From contig QCKB01000001.1 in the NCBI GenBank assembly GCA_003215655.1, positions 248,001 to 312,000 of the forward strand: a stretch of DNA of 64,000 nucleotides, given 5' to 3'. Below the pieces are notes generated by a model. The model was given only the letters and a program-made list of their open reading frames with translations. It ran no database searches and was not told the origin of the DNA. This document shows positions 26,340 to 35,008 of the stretch, in pieces (position 1 is the first letter of the stretch; every line of letters begins with the position of its first letter). The position numbers and the translations under genes were made by a program. This DNA is from Prochlorococcus sp. AG-409-J16 (lineage in GTDB: Bacteria; Cyanobacteriota; Cyanobacteriia; PCC-6307; Cyanobiaceae).

Positions 26340-27761
26340 ATGGGCAAATCTCCCCAGGACGTTCTCCGCCAGATCAAGGACGAGAATATCGAACTTATTG
26401 ACCTTAAATTCACTGACCTACATGGCAAGTGGCAGCACCTCACTGTGACCTCAGACATGGTTGACGAAGAGGCTTTCCTGTCAGGGCTTGCATTTGACGG
26501 GTCTTCCATTCGTGGATGGAAAGCTATAAATGAATCTGACATGGCAATGGTTCCAGATTCGGCAACAGCCTGGATAGATCCTTTTTATCGCCATAAGACA
26601 CTTAGTCTTATCTGTTCAATTCAAGAGCCTAGATCTGGCGAACCTTATGAAAGGTGCCCTAGAGCGTTAGCTCAAAAGGCTCTTGCATATTTATCAAGCA
26701 CTGGTTTGGCTGACACGGCATTCTTTGGCCCAGAGCCGGAATTCTTCCTTTTTGATGATGTTCGATATGACTCAAGTGAAGGAGGTTGCGCATATAGCGT
26801 TGACACAATCGAAGCTCCATGGAATTCAGGCAGAATTGAAGAAGGAGGAAACCTTGCCTACAAAATTCAATTAAAGGAGGGATACTTTCCAGTTTCACCA
26901 AATGACACTGCTCAAGATATTCGCTCTGAAATGCTTCTATTGATGGGACAGCTTGGTATCCCTATAGAGAAACACCATCATGAAGTTGCTGGTGCTAGTC
27001 AGCATGAGCTTGGGATGAAATTTGCAGAGCTTATTCAAGCTGCTGACAACGTAATGACTTACAAATATGTAGTTAGAAATATCGCCAAGAAATATGGCAA
27101 AACTGCTACTTTCATGCCAAAGCCAGTTTTCAATGACAATGGGACTGGAATGCATGTCCACCAAAGTCTTTGGAAAGGAGGTCAACCCCTTTTCTTTGGT
27201 GAAGGAACATACGCAAACCTTTCCCAAACAGCTCGTTGGTATATAGGTGGAATCCTTAAACATGCTCCTTCTTTCCTTGCCTTCACAAACCCTTCTACCA
27301 ACAGTTACAAGCGTCTGGTACCTGGCTTCGAAGCACCAGTAAATCTTGTTTATTCTCAAGGCAACCGTTCTGCAGCTGTTCGGATACCTCTGACAGGCCC
27401 AAGCCCAAAAGCAAAGAGACTAGAATTCCGCTCAGGAGATGCCTTAGCAAACCCCTATTTAGCCTTTAGCGCAATGATGATGGCAGGCATTGACGGAATA
27501 AAGAACCAAATAGACCCTGGAGAGGGCGTAGATGTGGATTTATTTGAACTTCCAGAAGAGCAATTATCTAAAATCGATACAGTACCTTCATCCTTAAACG
27601 GAGCGCTAGAAGCACTAAACTCAGATAAAGGGTATTTAACTGAAGGTGGAGTATTTACTGAAGATTTCATCAACAACTGGATTGAAATCAAATACGAAGA
27701 AGTACAGCAACTTAGGCAACGTCCTCATCCTTATGAGTTCAGCATGTATTACGACGCATAA
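26340..27761 (+). CDS. glnA: Glutamine synthetase type I
   Basis: ATP-dependent ammonium assimilation, feeding the GS-GOGAT cycle. The 473-residue dodecamer-forming subunit shows [24 protein letters not shown], the metal-binding [36 protein letters not shown] and NRSAAVRIP. The tyrosine adenylylated in enterobacterial GS is replaced by Phe402 (VDLFELPEE), so covalent adenylylation at that site is not possible. Cyanobacterial GS is controlled instead by NtcA and, in many species, inactivating factors. Preceded by the NtcA promoter and followed by a long palindrome. Confidence 0.98.
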   Translation: MGKSPQDVLRQIKDENIELIDLKFTDLHGKWQHLTVTSDMVDEEAFLSGLAFDGSSIRGWKAINESDMAMVPDSATAWIDPFYRHKTLSLICSIQEPRSGEPYERCPRALAQKALAYLSSTGLADTAFFGPEPEFFLFDDVRYDSSEGGCAYSVDTIEAPWNSGRIEEGGNLAYKIQLKEGYFPVSPNDTAQDIRSEMLLLMGQLGIPIEKHHHEVAGASQHELGMKFAELIQAADNVMTYKYVVRNIAKKYGKTATFMPKPVFNDNGTGMHVHQSLWKGGQPLFFGEGTYANLSQTARWYIGGILKHAPSFLAFTNPSTNSYKRLVPGFEAPVNLVYSQGNRSAAVRIPLTGPSPKAKRLEFRSGDALANPYLAFSAMMMAGIDGIKNQIDPGEGVDVDLFELPEEQLSKIDTVPSSLNGALEALNSDKGYLTEGGVFTEDFINNWIEIKYEEVQQLRQRPHPYEFSMYYDA

Positions 27762-27808
27762 TGTCTTAATCAATTCACCACTTAATACTCAACGTTAGTA
27801 AGAATTAA

Positions 27809-27862
27809 TTAAAGTAATGAGCTCCAGCTAACTTTAAAGTTAGCTGGAGCTCATTACTTTAA
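27809..27862. repeat. 54-bp perfect palindrome downstream of glnA, possible terminator
   Basis: The left half (27809-27835) and right half (27836-27862) are exact reverse complements with no spacer, centred in ACTTTAAAGT. In RNA this forms a stem of about 25 bp with a minimal TTAA-centred loop, including the GC-rich core AGCTCCAGCTAAC. It lies 48 bp after the glnA stop and about 130 bp before the next rightward start. No long U tract follows, so it is not a typical intrinsic terminator. It may act as a 3'-end stabiliser or block, or be a cruciform-type repeat. Confidence 0.8.
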
Positions 27863-27996
27863 GTTTGCGAAGAAATTGCTAAACAAGCTTTTCTCCTTTA
27901 CGCTCTTAAGTCAAATCTAGCACCCAAGCAAGCAGCTTATATTACCAACTATTTATCGACTTGGATGTTAACTACATAACTGAGCTTTTATATGTC

Positions 27997-28401
27997 ATGG
28001 AAACTTTTAAAGACATCCTTTTCGGCATAAGCGGAGTAAGCATGATCTTCTGGGTAGCAGTAATAGGAATTTGGCATGTTGATATGTTCCCAAGATTTTT
28101 TAAGGATGCTGATATAGCCATCACCGATATGCAATCAACCTATAAAAAGGTTGCCTCATCATCAAAAGAAAGTGACCTCTTAGACAAAGGCTCACTACGT
28201 CCACATATCAAAGGGACAGGTCTTAAAGACAGAGGGACCTATACACGTAAAAGCTTTGTAATAGCTGATTTCCGGCCTGTCGAAGAAAGCTACCAAACAG
28301 ACAGGCTCTATACAACAATATTATTAAGTCTTGGGGTAATGTCTTTTATCATGATTTCATATGCATTCCGTGGTGGTCTAACTATGCTGCTCAATGGGTA
28401 A
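27997..28401 (+). CDS. Unknown membrane protein with two predicted helices
   Basis: About 134 residues from ATG 27997; a TTG at 27961 would add 12. There is an N-terminal hydrophobic helix (about residues 8-30, ISGVSMIFWVAVIGIW) and a C-terminal one (about 108-128, TILLSLGVMSFIMISYAF). They flank a soluble loop rich in Lys, Asp and Ser with a central GTGLKDRGTYTRKSF. Not recognised as a named family. It follows the palindrome downstream of glnA, and whether it is co-transcribed with glnA is unknown. Confidence 0.65.
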   Translation: METFKDILFGISGVSMIFWVAVIGIWHVDMFPRFFKDADIAITDMQSTYKKVASSSKESDLLDKGSLRPHIKGTGLKDRGTYTRKSFVIADFRPVEESYQTDRLYTTILLSLGVMSFIMISYAFRGGLTMLLNG

Positions 28402-28499
28402 GCATTGATGCTTTAATCACCTTTTAACTCCTTATATTTACTAAGAAAAAATACTATTTAGATACTACAAAAAGGATAATAAACAAAAAAAATTCAGAG

Positions 28500-28781
28500 C
28501 TATTCTTGACAAGTAATCTTATTTGCAATCGCATTCAGCATTGCTTGACGCTCAAGTGGTGGTATTGGTAAACATAGCAACTCATCAACCAAATCAATCC
28601 GCCACAGAATTTGACTATTAGGGTCATCTGGATCCTCCAATCTGTAATGAACACCTTCATTAAAGTCTCCAGATTGCTGCTCAAGCTCAGATTCTGAAAT
28701 TCCTAGATATTCCAAAAGTTCCGATGTCGAGAACCATTGATTCGGGGTGCCCATGAAAATCTGACTGGTAGATGCAGTCAT
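28500..28781 (-). CDS. Small conserved acidic protein, helix-turn-helix-like
   Basis: A 93-residue acidic protein. The segment WFSTSELLEYLGISESELEQ looks like the start of a MerR/excisionase-type winged helix, followed by FNEGVHYRLEDPDDPNS, which fits a wing, and a Leu-rich helical end. No enzyme motif or membrane segment. A second in-frame ATG (MGTPNQWFS, residue 10) could be the true start. It lies alone between convergent and divergent neighbours. Function unknown; DNA binding is only suggested. Confidence 0.65.
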   Translation of the reverse strand: MTASTSQIFMGTPNQWFSTSELLEYLGISESELEQQSGDFNEGVHYRLEDPDDPNSQILWRIDLVDELLCLPIPPLERQAMLNAIANKITCQE

Positions 28782-29196
28782 AAGCTTGGATTCCCAATCT
28801 TGCTTAAAGGATCCCTCTTAAATGGAAAGAAGCAAGGCTTGGAATAGATATTATATTAGCTGCCAACAAGCAAAACAGCCTTGAAAATATTTAAGATTAG
28901 ATCCCAGAGAATCATTATCCATAACAATAATTGAATCCCCCTATATTGCACATATCCCTAAATTAATTGTATAAAGGTTTAAAAAAATGGCCTAAACATA
29001 TTCACTTAAGTGGTTTGCAAATACACTTCTTTATAAATAAAGGATAAATTAATCAGTATACATATCTAGAGTAGAATGCCTAAGTAAATAAAAAATTTTC
29101 TTCAATATATAATTGGATTTTATTTCCCTCAAATTGGATCGCTCTCACAAATAGAAAGTACACCCAACTTGAACATCGCTCTTTAGAACCAATCCC
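28782..29196. other. AT-rich intergenic region of 415 bp
   Basis: Lies between two divergent genes and should hold both promoters. No supported reading frame and no tRNA-like structure. An imperfect hairpin is visible around 28789-28845 (CCCAATCTTGCTT against AAGCAAGGCTTGG). The rest is low-complexity AT. Confidence 0.5.
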
Positions 29197-30261
29197 ATGA
29201 CGCCACCAAACGTCACCAAGCTTGCTTACAAGACCCTTCAACAAGGCAAAAGTCTTGCCGGTTTGGCGCATAAAGGGTTGAGCACGAAATTAATGGAAAT
29301 AATGGCTCCTGGGGCAATGCCATCTACGAATCCAATACCCCCTGACTTACTTTTGGAGTTAAAAAGGTCAATGACAGCCTTAGAGCAGGTCGACTGGCTG
29401 GAAGCTGAGCAAGGACTTTATCCAAAATCGCAATTATTTGAAGCTCCTTGGATCGAATGGGCAATTCGATATCCATTGATTTGGCTTGACCTCCCATCCA
29501 CCTGGAGACGTCGCCAAGCAAGAAGGTTTCAAGATCTTCCAAAGCAAATCGATCAAGAGATTTACCCCAACTACTACCTTCAGAACTTCCATCACCAAAC
29601 AGATGGTTACCTTAGTGATCACTCTGCAGAACTATATGACCTTCAAGTAGAGATCCTTTTTAACGGTACAGCAGACAGCATGAGGAGACGCGTGCTCGCT
29701 CCACTCAAAAGAGGTCTAAAAAAATTCAAGAGCCGTAGGCCTGGCAATATCAGGGTCCTCGACATTGCTACTGGTACAGGAAGGACACTTCAACAGATCC
29801 AAGGAGCAATCCCAAATGTAGAACTTTTGGGGATAGACCTTTCACAATCTTATTTACGTGAAGCCACTCGCTATCTAAATCACAAAAGGAAAGGTTTGGC
29901 TCAGCTCATTCGTGCTAATGCTGAAGAACTCCCCTTCGCAAGTAACAGCATGCAAGGTGTTACTTGCGTATTTCTTCTTCATGAACTGCCAAGAGAAGCA
30001 AGAAAAAACGTCTTAAATGAGGCCTTTAGGGTCCTTGAGCCAGGCGGAGTAATGATCTTGGCTGACTCAATTCAAATAGCCGATTCTCCTCAGTTCAGCT
30101 ACTTATTAGAAAATTTTCCCAAGATTTTCCATGAACCTTTCTACCGTGATTATATAAACGATGATATTGAATCCAGGCTAATGTCCAGTGGTTTTCTAGG
30201 GGTAACTGCTGAGTCCCATTTCATGACACGAGTATGGAATGCGACGAAACCTCTCGATTAG
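29197..30261 (+). CDS. SAM-dependent methyltransferase with N-terminal extension
   Basis: The C-terminal half is a class I methyltransferase of the UbiE/MenG-like type. SAM motif I is VLDIATGTG near residue 188, the acidic loop is ELLGIDLSQSYL, motif II-like is NAEELPFASNSM, and motif III is RVLEPGGVMILAD. The first 170 residues (including YPNYYLQNFHHQTDGYLS) form a cyanobacterial extension that I do not recognise. Total 354 residues. The substrate is unknown; quinone or lipid methylation is possible but unproven. ATG start, no clear operon partner. Confidence 0.85.
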   Translation: MTPPNVTKLAYKTLQQGKSLAGLAHKGLSTKLMEIMAPGAMPSTNPIPPDLLLELKRSMTALEQVDWLEAEQGLYPKSQLFEAPWIEWAIRYPLIWLDLPSTWRRRQARRFQDLPKQIDQEIYPNYYLQNFHHQTDGYLSDHSAELYDLQVEILFNGTADSMRRRVLAPLKRGLKKFKSRRPGNIRVLDIATGTGRTLQQIQGAIPNVELLGIDLSQSYLREATRYLNHKRKGLAQLIRANAEELPFASNSMQGVTCVFLLHELPREARKNVLNEAFRVLEPGGVMILADSIQIADSPQFSYLLENFPKIFHEPFYRDYINDDIESRLMSSGFLGVTAESHFMTRVWNATKPLD

Positions 30262-30352
30262 CAAAAATAAGCTTGTTCCCTGACACGTTGTTTTCTCATT
30301 CAAGAATAACCAATAGTGTGGAATAGTAATCCAAAGTCAAGTAAGGGAATAA

Positions 30353-30643
30353 ATGGTAAATCCCTACAGATTACGTTGGTTAAAAGGTTGGAACTTCCAG
30401 ATTGTATTAATAGGAAGTGAAGTCAAAATTGAAGCATATGGCTTTGGAGTTTGTCTGCAAACAGAGCTTAGACAAGGCGAGAGCCCAAGTTCTGCTGCAG
30501 ATCGACTAGTCATAGATGAAGATAGGAGAAGGAAATCTCTTCATAAATCCTGGAGCCAGAACAAATTAAATATAAAACCTATCTCCCACCAAGATCAATC
30601 TAATAAAGACCATATAAATGTCGAGACGAAGGCCTTTATTTAA
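30353..30643 (+). CDS. Conserved picocyanobacterial hypothetical protein
   Basis: A 96-residue protein with a conserved-looking N-terminal half (NPYRLRWLKGWNFQIVL, then YGFGVCLQTELRQGESP and AADRLVIDEDRRR) and a variable polar tail. No membrane segment or known motif. It lies 92 bp after the methyltransferase on the same strand, so the two may share a transcript. Function unknown. The following 219 bp (30644-30862) are AT-rich and show nothing recognisable. Confidence 0.7.
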   Translation: MVNPYRLRWLKGWNFQIVLIGSEVKIEAYGFGVCLQTELRQGESPSSAADRLVIDEDRRRKSLHKSWSQNKLNIKPISHQDQSNKDHINVETKAFI

Positions 30644-30862
30644 TCGATATTAAAACAAGAGCAATTCAACAAAGATTCTCCTTTTATTTATCGAAATCAA
30701 TACATATACACACAATTTGATCAGTATCCTAAAAGAAGAACTTGATATTTAAAACCCTTACAAAAGGCATACTAAAAGTAATTTAAATAATAATGTACTA
30801 GGCTTAAAATAAATCTTTAATCTCAATTTTTCAAAAAGAAGCCATTTCCTTCAATAAACAGA

Positions 30863-31126
30863 ATGACTAAAAGAAAAGACTACTGGCCCACTGAAGCAAT
30901 CAGCCTTTCAAAGGAACTTCACTCTCAGCTAAGTATTAATGACAAAGATTGGCATGCTCTAAAAGGAATTTCTAATCGCAGAGCTGCTGAACTCCTATCA
31001 GGAGCATTAACTCAACTGCTTCAAGGAGGGAGCATCTCAGAAGTAAGTGCAATGGTTGAACAAGGAATACTTTGGCTTAATCAGGAAATAAGCGATCCTG
31101 GGTGCCCTCACCGACAAGGTAAGTAG
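30863..31126 (+). CDS. Small helical cyanobacterial protein, unknown function
   Basis: An 87-residue helical protein. Features are TEAISLSKELHSQL, WHALKGISNRRAAELLSGAL and a C-terminal EQGILWLNQEISDPGCPHR. Similar small proteins occur across cyanobacteria (I believe DUF6439, not certain). No catalytic motif visible. The last 50 bp are antiparallel to the 3' end of the HATPase gene. Confidence 0.7.
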   Translation: MTKRKDYWPTEAISLSKELHSQLSINDKDWHALKGISNRRAAELLSGALTQLLQGGSISEVSAMVEQGILWLNQEISDPGCPHRQGK

Positions 31127-31613
31127 ACCTTTTACAAGCAAGTTGGAGTCGATTACCTCTACGACTCCAACGCACATCATCAAAGCATTGATATATCAAA
31201 AAAAGTCCTCTTCCACTATTAGCATCCAACTCTTCTGGCAGGCATCCAACTCTTGCTTGCTCAGGCAAACCAGAGCCTTCATCCTGTATCTGCCAAATCA
31301 ACCATTTAGGACTAAGAATTCTCCGAATCCTTAACGACTTACTTGTATCACCATTATTCCCATGGCGAACAGCATTTACAAGGGCTTCCTGAAGTCCTAA
31401 CTGTAACCTTTTAGAGGCTGTCGTACTCCTAACAGGCTCTAAGAGGACTTCGATAAGTGGATTTAGTTGCAAAGTCGAAGGGACTCTGAAATCCGTCCAT
31501 CTCAAAATAGAAGCCCGCCTAAAAAGAACAGAACTTATGATCTTTTTGTAAGCGAAATATGGTTTGAAGGGCAGAGAGATCTCCTTAAACCTTTTTTGAA
31601 CATACCGACTCAT
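31077..31613 (-). CDS. Anti-sigma regulatory factor-type Ser/Thr kinase (HATPase_c, RsbW-like)
   Basis: A single GHKL ATPase domain of the RsbW/SpoIIAB type. N box GLQEALVNAVRHGN, G1 box IQDEGSGLP, and G2 box SGRGLFLIYQCFDDV near the C-terminus. The first 45 residues are basic and variable, and the true start may be an internal codon. Such kinases bind sigma factors or other targets and phosphorylate a STAS-domain antagonist. The STAS protein at 59357-59746 is a possible partner, though it is far away. The 3' end overlaps the small gene at 30863 by 50 bp. Confidence 0.85.
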   Translation of the reverse strand: MSRYVQKRFKEISLPFKPYFAYKKIISSVLFRRASILRWTDFRVPSTLQLNPLIEVLLEPVRSTTASKRLQLGLQEALVNAVRHGNNGDTSKSLRIRRILSPKWLIWQIQDEGSGLPEQARVGCLPEELDANSGRGLFLIYQCFDDVRWSRRGNRLQLACKRSTYLVGEGTQDRLFPD

Positions 31614-31649
31614 TGTTTATAAGCCACCACGAAAGCATGAAGCCTTTAC

Positions 31650-32366
31650 TTATGTGCGCTTAAAAACAGCTGGGTGATTAAGAATTGCATTTATAAGGCG
31701 AACACCCCTTAATTGATTAGTTAAAGGCATATGGCCCTCTGGCGCATCAAGAGACCAATTAAAAGCTGAAGGATATCTAGTCCAAACACCTTCCTGCTTC
31801 CATCCAATCCTTCCCCACAACCTGTCATAGCGTCCTGCCATAGAGGCCAAGAGACGGCCTTGAACAGAAAAACCAAATTTTCCCTGTGAATAAGCAATCC
31901 AAAGGCGGTCCAATGTGGTCAGATCTATTTCAGGAATTGAATTCACTTCTGAGTAATAGATATAACCCCGATTTTGAGCTGTCTCACCAACTAGTTGCCT
32001 AAGGACTGAACTAGTAAAGCGATCTGCCTCTTCAAACCTTTCAGCAAGCAAGTCTTCTTGCAAAGGGCCATAATCTATTCCTACTGCTGAAGGTGACTTA
32101 AACCATCCATTAGCGGAGAGAGACAGAATATCCGATAAAACCTGAGGTTGATGTCGCTTAAAAACTTGCAAAAGCCATCCAGCCGCCCAATCATCACCTT
32201 CAGGATCAAATTGCTGAAGGAATTTCAATGCCAAGTCAGCGATTTCCTCAACTCTTGATTCCACAGAGTCAAGGAGAGCACGACGTTGTCGACTAGAACC
32301 CTTCGAAAAGCGCTCTAAAAGCTCTTCTGCTGTCAAATTTGATTCTGGGGTATTACTGGAGAGCAC
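31650..32366 (-). CDS. gun4: GUN4-domain protein, Mg-chelatase activator
   Basis: Gun4 binds protoporphyrin IX and Mg-protoporphyrin and stimulates Mg-chelatase in chlorophyll synthesis. The N-terminal helical bundle (about residues 10-90) precedes the Gun4 core (about 100-238) with RFEEADRFTSSVLRQLVG, IDLTTLDRLWIAYSQGKFGF and GWKQEGVWTRYPSAFNWSL. The start is GTG at 32366. It is divergent from mnmH with about 40 bp between starts. Length and domain order match cyanobacterial Gun4. Confidence 0.95.
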   Translation of the reverse strand: MLSSNTPESNLTAEELLERFSKGSSRQRRALLDSVESRVEEIADLALKFLQQFDPEGDDWAAGWLLQVFKRHQPQVLSDILSLSANGWFKSPSAVGIDYGPLQEDLLAERFEEADRFTSSVLRQLVGETAQNRGYIYYSEVNSIPEIDLTTLDRLWIAYSQGKFGFSVQGRLLASMAGRYDRLWGRIGWKQEGVWTRYPSAFNWSLDAPEGHMPLTNQLRGVRLINAILNHPAVFKRT

Positions 32367-32407
32367 GGATCGGAATCGTCCACGTATTACTCAATCGTTG
32401 GCACAAT

Positions 32408-33481
32408 ATGTCAGGCATGGCACTAAACCCTCTGGATTCAATAGAAAGATTCCGAAATGCAAGCGGACCATTAGTCGATGTTCGTAGTCCTTCTGAGTAC
32501 AAAAAAGGACATTGGCCAGGTGCTGTCAACCTCCCATTATTTAATGACGACGAGAGAGCAAAGGTAGGAACTACTTATAAACAAAAAGGAAGAGATAAAG
32601 CTATCGAACAAGGGCTTAGATTCACTGGTACCAAGCTTCTTGAGCTGTCTAAAGGATTGAAAAATATAGTTAACAAACAGGCTGCAACAAAATCAAATAC
32701 CTGCCCAAATAGTCTTCGAATCTATTGTTGGCGTGGAGGGCTGCGCTCATCAAGTGTTGCCTGGCTTGCTGAACTTGTTGATTTAAATCCTTCCCTTCTT
32801 GAAGGAGGATATAAGAGCTACAGACGTTGGGTTCTGCAACAATTTGAGAAAAAGCTAGCTCTCCGATTACTCGGAGGGAGAACAGGCACAGGAAAAACCG
32901 ATCTTCTCAAAGAATTCAAGAAGAAAGGACTCTACGTAGTGGATTTAGAAGGGCTGGCCAATCATAGAGGTAGCAGTTTTGGAGCCCTTGGGCTCTCAGA
33001 GCAACCAAGTACCGAACATTTCGAAAATCTACTGGCCGAAGAACTGCAAAACTTCCAAACAATTGCTTCGAAAGAAATCTGGCTTGAAGCTGAAAGTGCA
33101 AATTTAGGCCGTTGCAGAATCCCAGAAGCACTTTTCAAACAAATGAAGGAGGCTCCTCTACTTGAGATAAGTCGACCATTAGAGGAACGAGTAAATCAAC
33201 TAATCAAGGTCTATAGCCAATATGGGGCAGAGGCCTTACATGAAGCGACCGTTCGCATCAGCCGCAGACTCGGACCACAACGCACTAAAGAAGCCCTCAA
33301 TGCCCTCTCTTTACATAAATGGGACCAAGCCTGCTTAGCGATGCTTGACTACTACGATCGATGTTATGACCATGAATTAACCAGAACACTACACAAAGAA
33401 AGCATTGATATATCAACCCTTAGCCCAGTTGAGGCCACAGAAACCCTTATTGAAAAAGGAGTTATATCCAAACATGACTAA
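32408..33481 (+). CDS. mnmH: tRNA 2-selenouridine synthase / geranyltransferase MnmH (SelU)
   Basis: Modifies the wobble 2-thiouridine of certain tRNAs: geranylation and then selenation when selenophosphate is available. It has an N-terminal rhodanese domain (PLVDVRSPSEYKKGHWPGAV, catalytic Cys in IYCWRGGLRSSS) and a C-terminal P-loop domain (LLGGRTGTGKTDLLKEF). The frame runs up to 32339, but ATG 32408 (MSGMALNPLDS) avoids overlap with divergent gun4. No selD is in this window, so whether it selenates here is unknown. Confidence 0.92.
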   Translation: MSGMALNPLDSIERFRNASGPLVDVRSPSEYKKGHWPGAVNLPLFNDDERAKVGTTYKQKGRDKAIEQGLRFTGTKLLELSKGLKNIVNKQAATKSNTCPNSLRIYCWRGGLRSSSVAWLAELVDLNPSLLEGGYKSYRRWVLQQFEKKLALRLLGGRTGTGKTDLLKEFKKKGLYVVDLEGLANHRGSSFGALGLSEQPSTEHFENLLAEELQNFQTIASKEIWLEAESANLGRCRIPEALFKQMKEAPLLEISRPLEERVNQLIKVYSQYGAEALHEATVRISRRLGPQRTKEALNALSLHKWDQACLAMLDYYDRCYDHELTRTLHKESIDISTLSPVEATETLIEKGVISKHD

Positions 33482-33539
33482 CGCAATAAACAACTTAGCC
33501 CCGTAGAGTTGTTGAAACTTCATTTCGTCGCCAGGATCA

Positions 33540-33908
33540 ATGCCTCAAGCCAACTCCAATGCGACGATCCAGTTTTTCAAAGGAATTGATGAGTCAGTAG
33601 TTCCTGAAATTCGTCTCACAAGAAGCAAAGACGGCAGAACTGGTCAAGCTATTTTCATTTTCGAACAACCTGATGCTTTATCCCAAGAAGTCATAGGCGA
33701 GATTACCGGGATGTATTTGATCGATGAAGAAGGCGAACTCTCAACAAGAGAGGTAAGCGCACGTTTTGTAAATGGGAACCCAAGCGCTCTCGAGGGTACT
33801 TATGTATGGAAATCTGAAACTGATTTTGAACGTTTCATGCGATTTGCACACCGATATGCAAGTAGTCACGGCCTTGGATATTCAGATTCTTCTGTTGAAA
33901 ACACTTAA
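33540..33908 (+). CDS. psb28: Photosystem II assembly protein Psb28
   Basis: Psb28 associates transiently with RC47/CP47 intermediates during PSII assembly and repair on the stromal side. The 122-residue protein shows [48 protein letters not shown] and the C-terminal [19 protein letters not shown], all typical. No membrane segment. Starts 58 bp after mnmH and is followed 17 bp later by the first AI-2E permease gene. Confidence 0.95.
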   Translation: MPQANSNATIQFFKGIDESVVPEIRLTRSKDGRTGQAIFIFEQPDALSQEVIGEITGMYLIDEEGELSTREVSARFVNGNPSALEGTYVWKSETDFERFMRFAHRYASSHGLGYSDSSVENT

Positions 33909-33925
33909 CCACAGGAATAAAGCAG

Positions 33926-35008
33926 GTGAGATTCTCCCAATGGCTTGCATTAGCCGCCTTGATGGCCTCAGGGATACTGCTTTGGAACCTTAGAGATGTA
34001 CTCATTCATATTTTCGCAGGCGTAGTTCTCGCAACAGGCCTTTGTTCCCTTGTGGATCAACTGCGAGCCAAGTTGCCTATGCCAAGACCTCTTGGACTAT
34101 TCATTTGTTTAGCCAGCTTATTTTTAATCTTCAGCGTGGCATTAGCAGTTTTAGTGCCTCCATTCATAGAAGAGTTTCAGGAATTACTTATGCAATTACC
34201 TGAGGCCGCTAAAGAATTATGGAAGCTTCTTATCAAAAGCACTGAGAACATATCAGGCATTGTTTATAGAGACAGCCCAAAAGACATCTTGGATCAACGA
34301 CTATTCCCAAACAACTTTAATCCAATTCCAGATGGGGCCGCCTTGGCATCAGGTCTTAGCGAAGGAATCCAAAAGATTCTAGGCCTAGCAGGGGATCTAG
34401 GCAGCGGATTAGTTCAACTTTTATTCGTACTTGCAGTCACACTGATGGTTGCAATGCAACCAAAGGCTTACAAGGAAGTTGCCATAATCTTATTCCCTTC
34501 CTTCTATAGGCGTCGAGCAAATTTCATTTTAAAACAATGCGGCGAATCACTTAGTAATTGGATGGTTGGTGTACTAATTAGCTCGTTTTGTGTTGCCTTG
34601 CTGGCAGGGATTGGGCTATCACTTTTAGGGGTAAAACTAGTAATAGCGAATGCTCTTCTTGCAGGATCATTAAACATTATCCCCAATGTTGGACCAACAC
34701 TAAGCACTGTTTTCCCAATGTCAGTCGCTCTACTTGATGCACCTTGGAAGGCTCTTACTGTAGTTGGCCTATACGTAATAATTCAGAATCTGGAATGCTA
34801 CTTAATTACGCCATCAATAATGCAGCATCAGGTGAAATTACTTCCTGGCCTTACACTCGCAGCACAATTTATCTTCACTGTAATATTTGGCCCAATAGGG
34901 CTACTACTTGCCCTACCACTTGCTGTAGTACTACAGGTATTTATTCGTGAAATTGTAGTGCACGATTTATTAGATCAGTGGAAGAAAAAACGTTTGACAA
35001 ATGGATAA
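33926..35008 (+). CDS. AI-2E family (UPF0118/PerM) transporter, copy 1
   Basis: A polytopic membrane protein of 360 residues with about 7-8 helices. The typical C-terminal block has a proline/glycine-rich re-entrant region (LNIIPNVGPTLSTVFPMSVA) and FGPIGLLLALPLAVVLQVF. The start is GTG. Members of this family are exporters or Na+/H+ antiporters; an autoinducer-2 role is doubtful in cyanobacteria. It overlaps the next gene, a paralogue, by 8 bp. Confidence 0.88.
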   Translation: MRFSQWLALAALMASGILLWNLRDVLIHIFAGVVLATGLCSLVDQLRAKLPMPRPLGLFICLASLFLIFSVALAVLVPPFIEEFQELLMQLPEAAKELWKLLIKSTENISGIVYRDSPKDILDQRLFPNNFNPIPDGAALASGLSEGIQKILGLAGDLGSGLVQLLFVLAVTLMVAMQPKAYKEVAIILFPSFYRRRANFILKQCGESLSNWMVGVLISSFCVALLAGIGLSLLGVKLVIANALLAGSLNIIPNVGPTLSTVFPMSVALLDAPWKALTVVGLYVIIQNLECYLITPSIMQHQVKLLPGLTLAAQFIFTVIFGPIGLLLALPLAVVLQVFIREIVVHDLLDQWKKKRLTNG

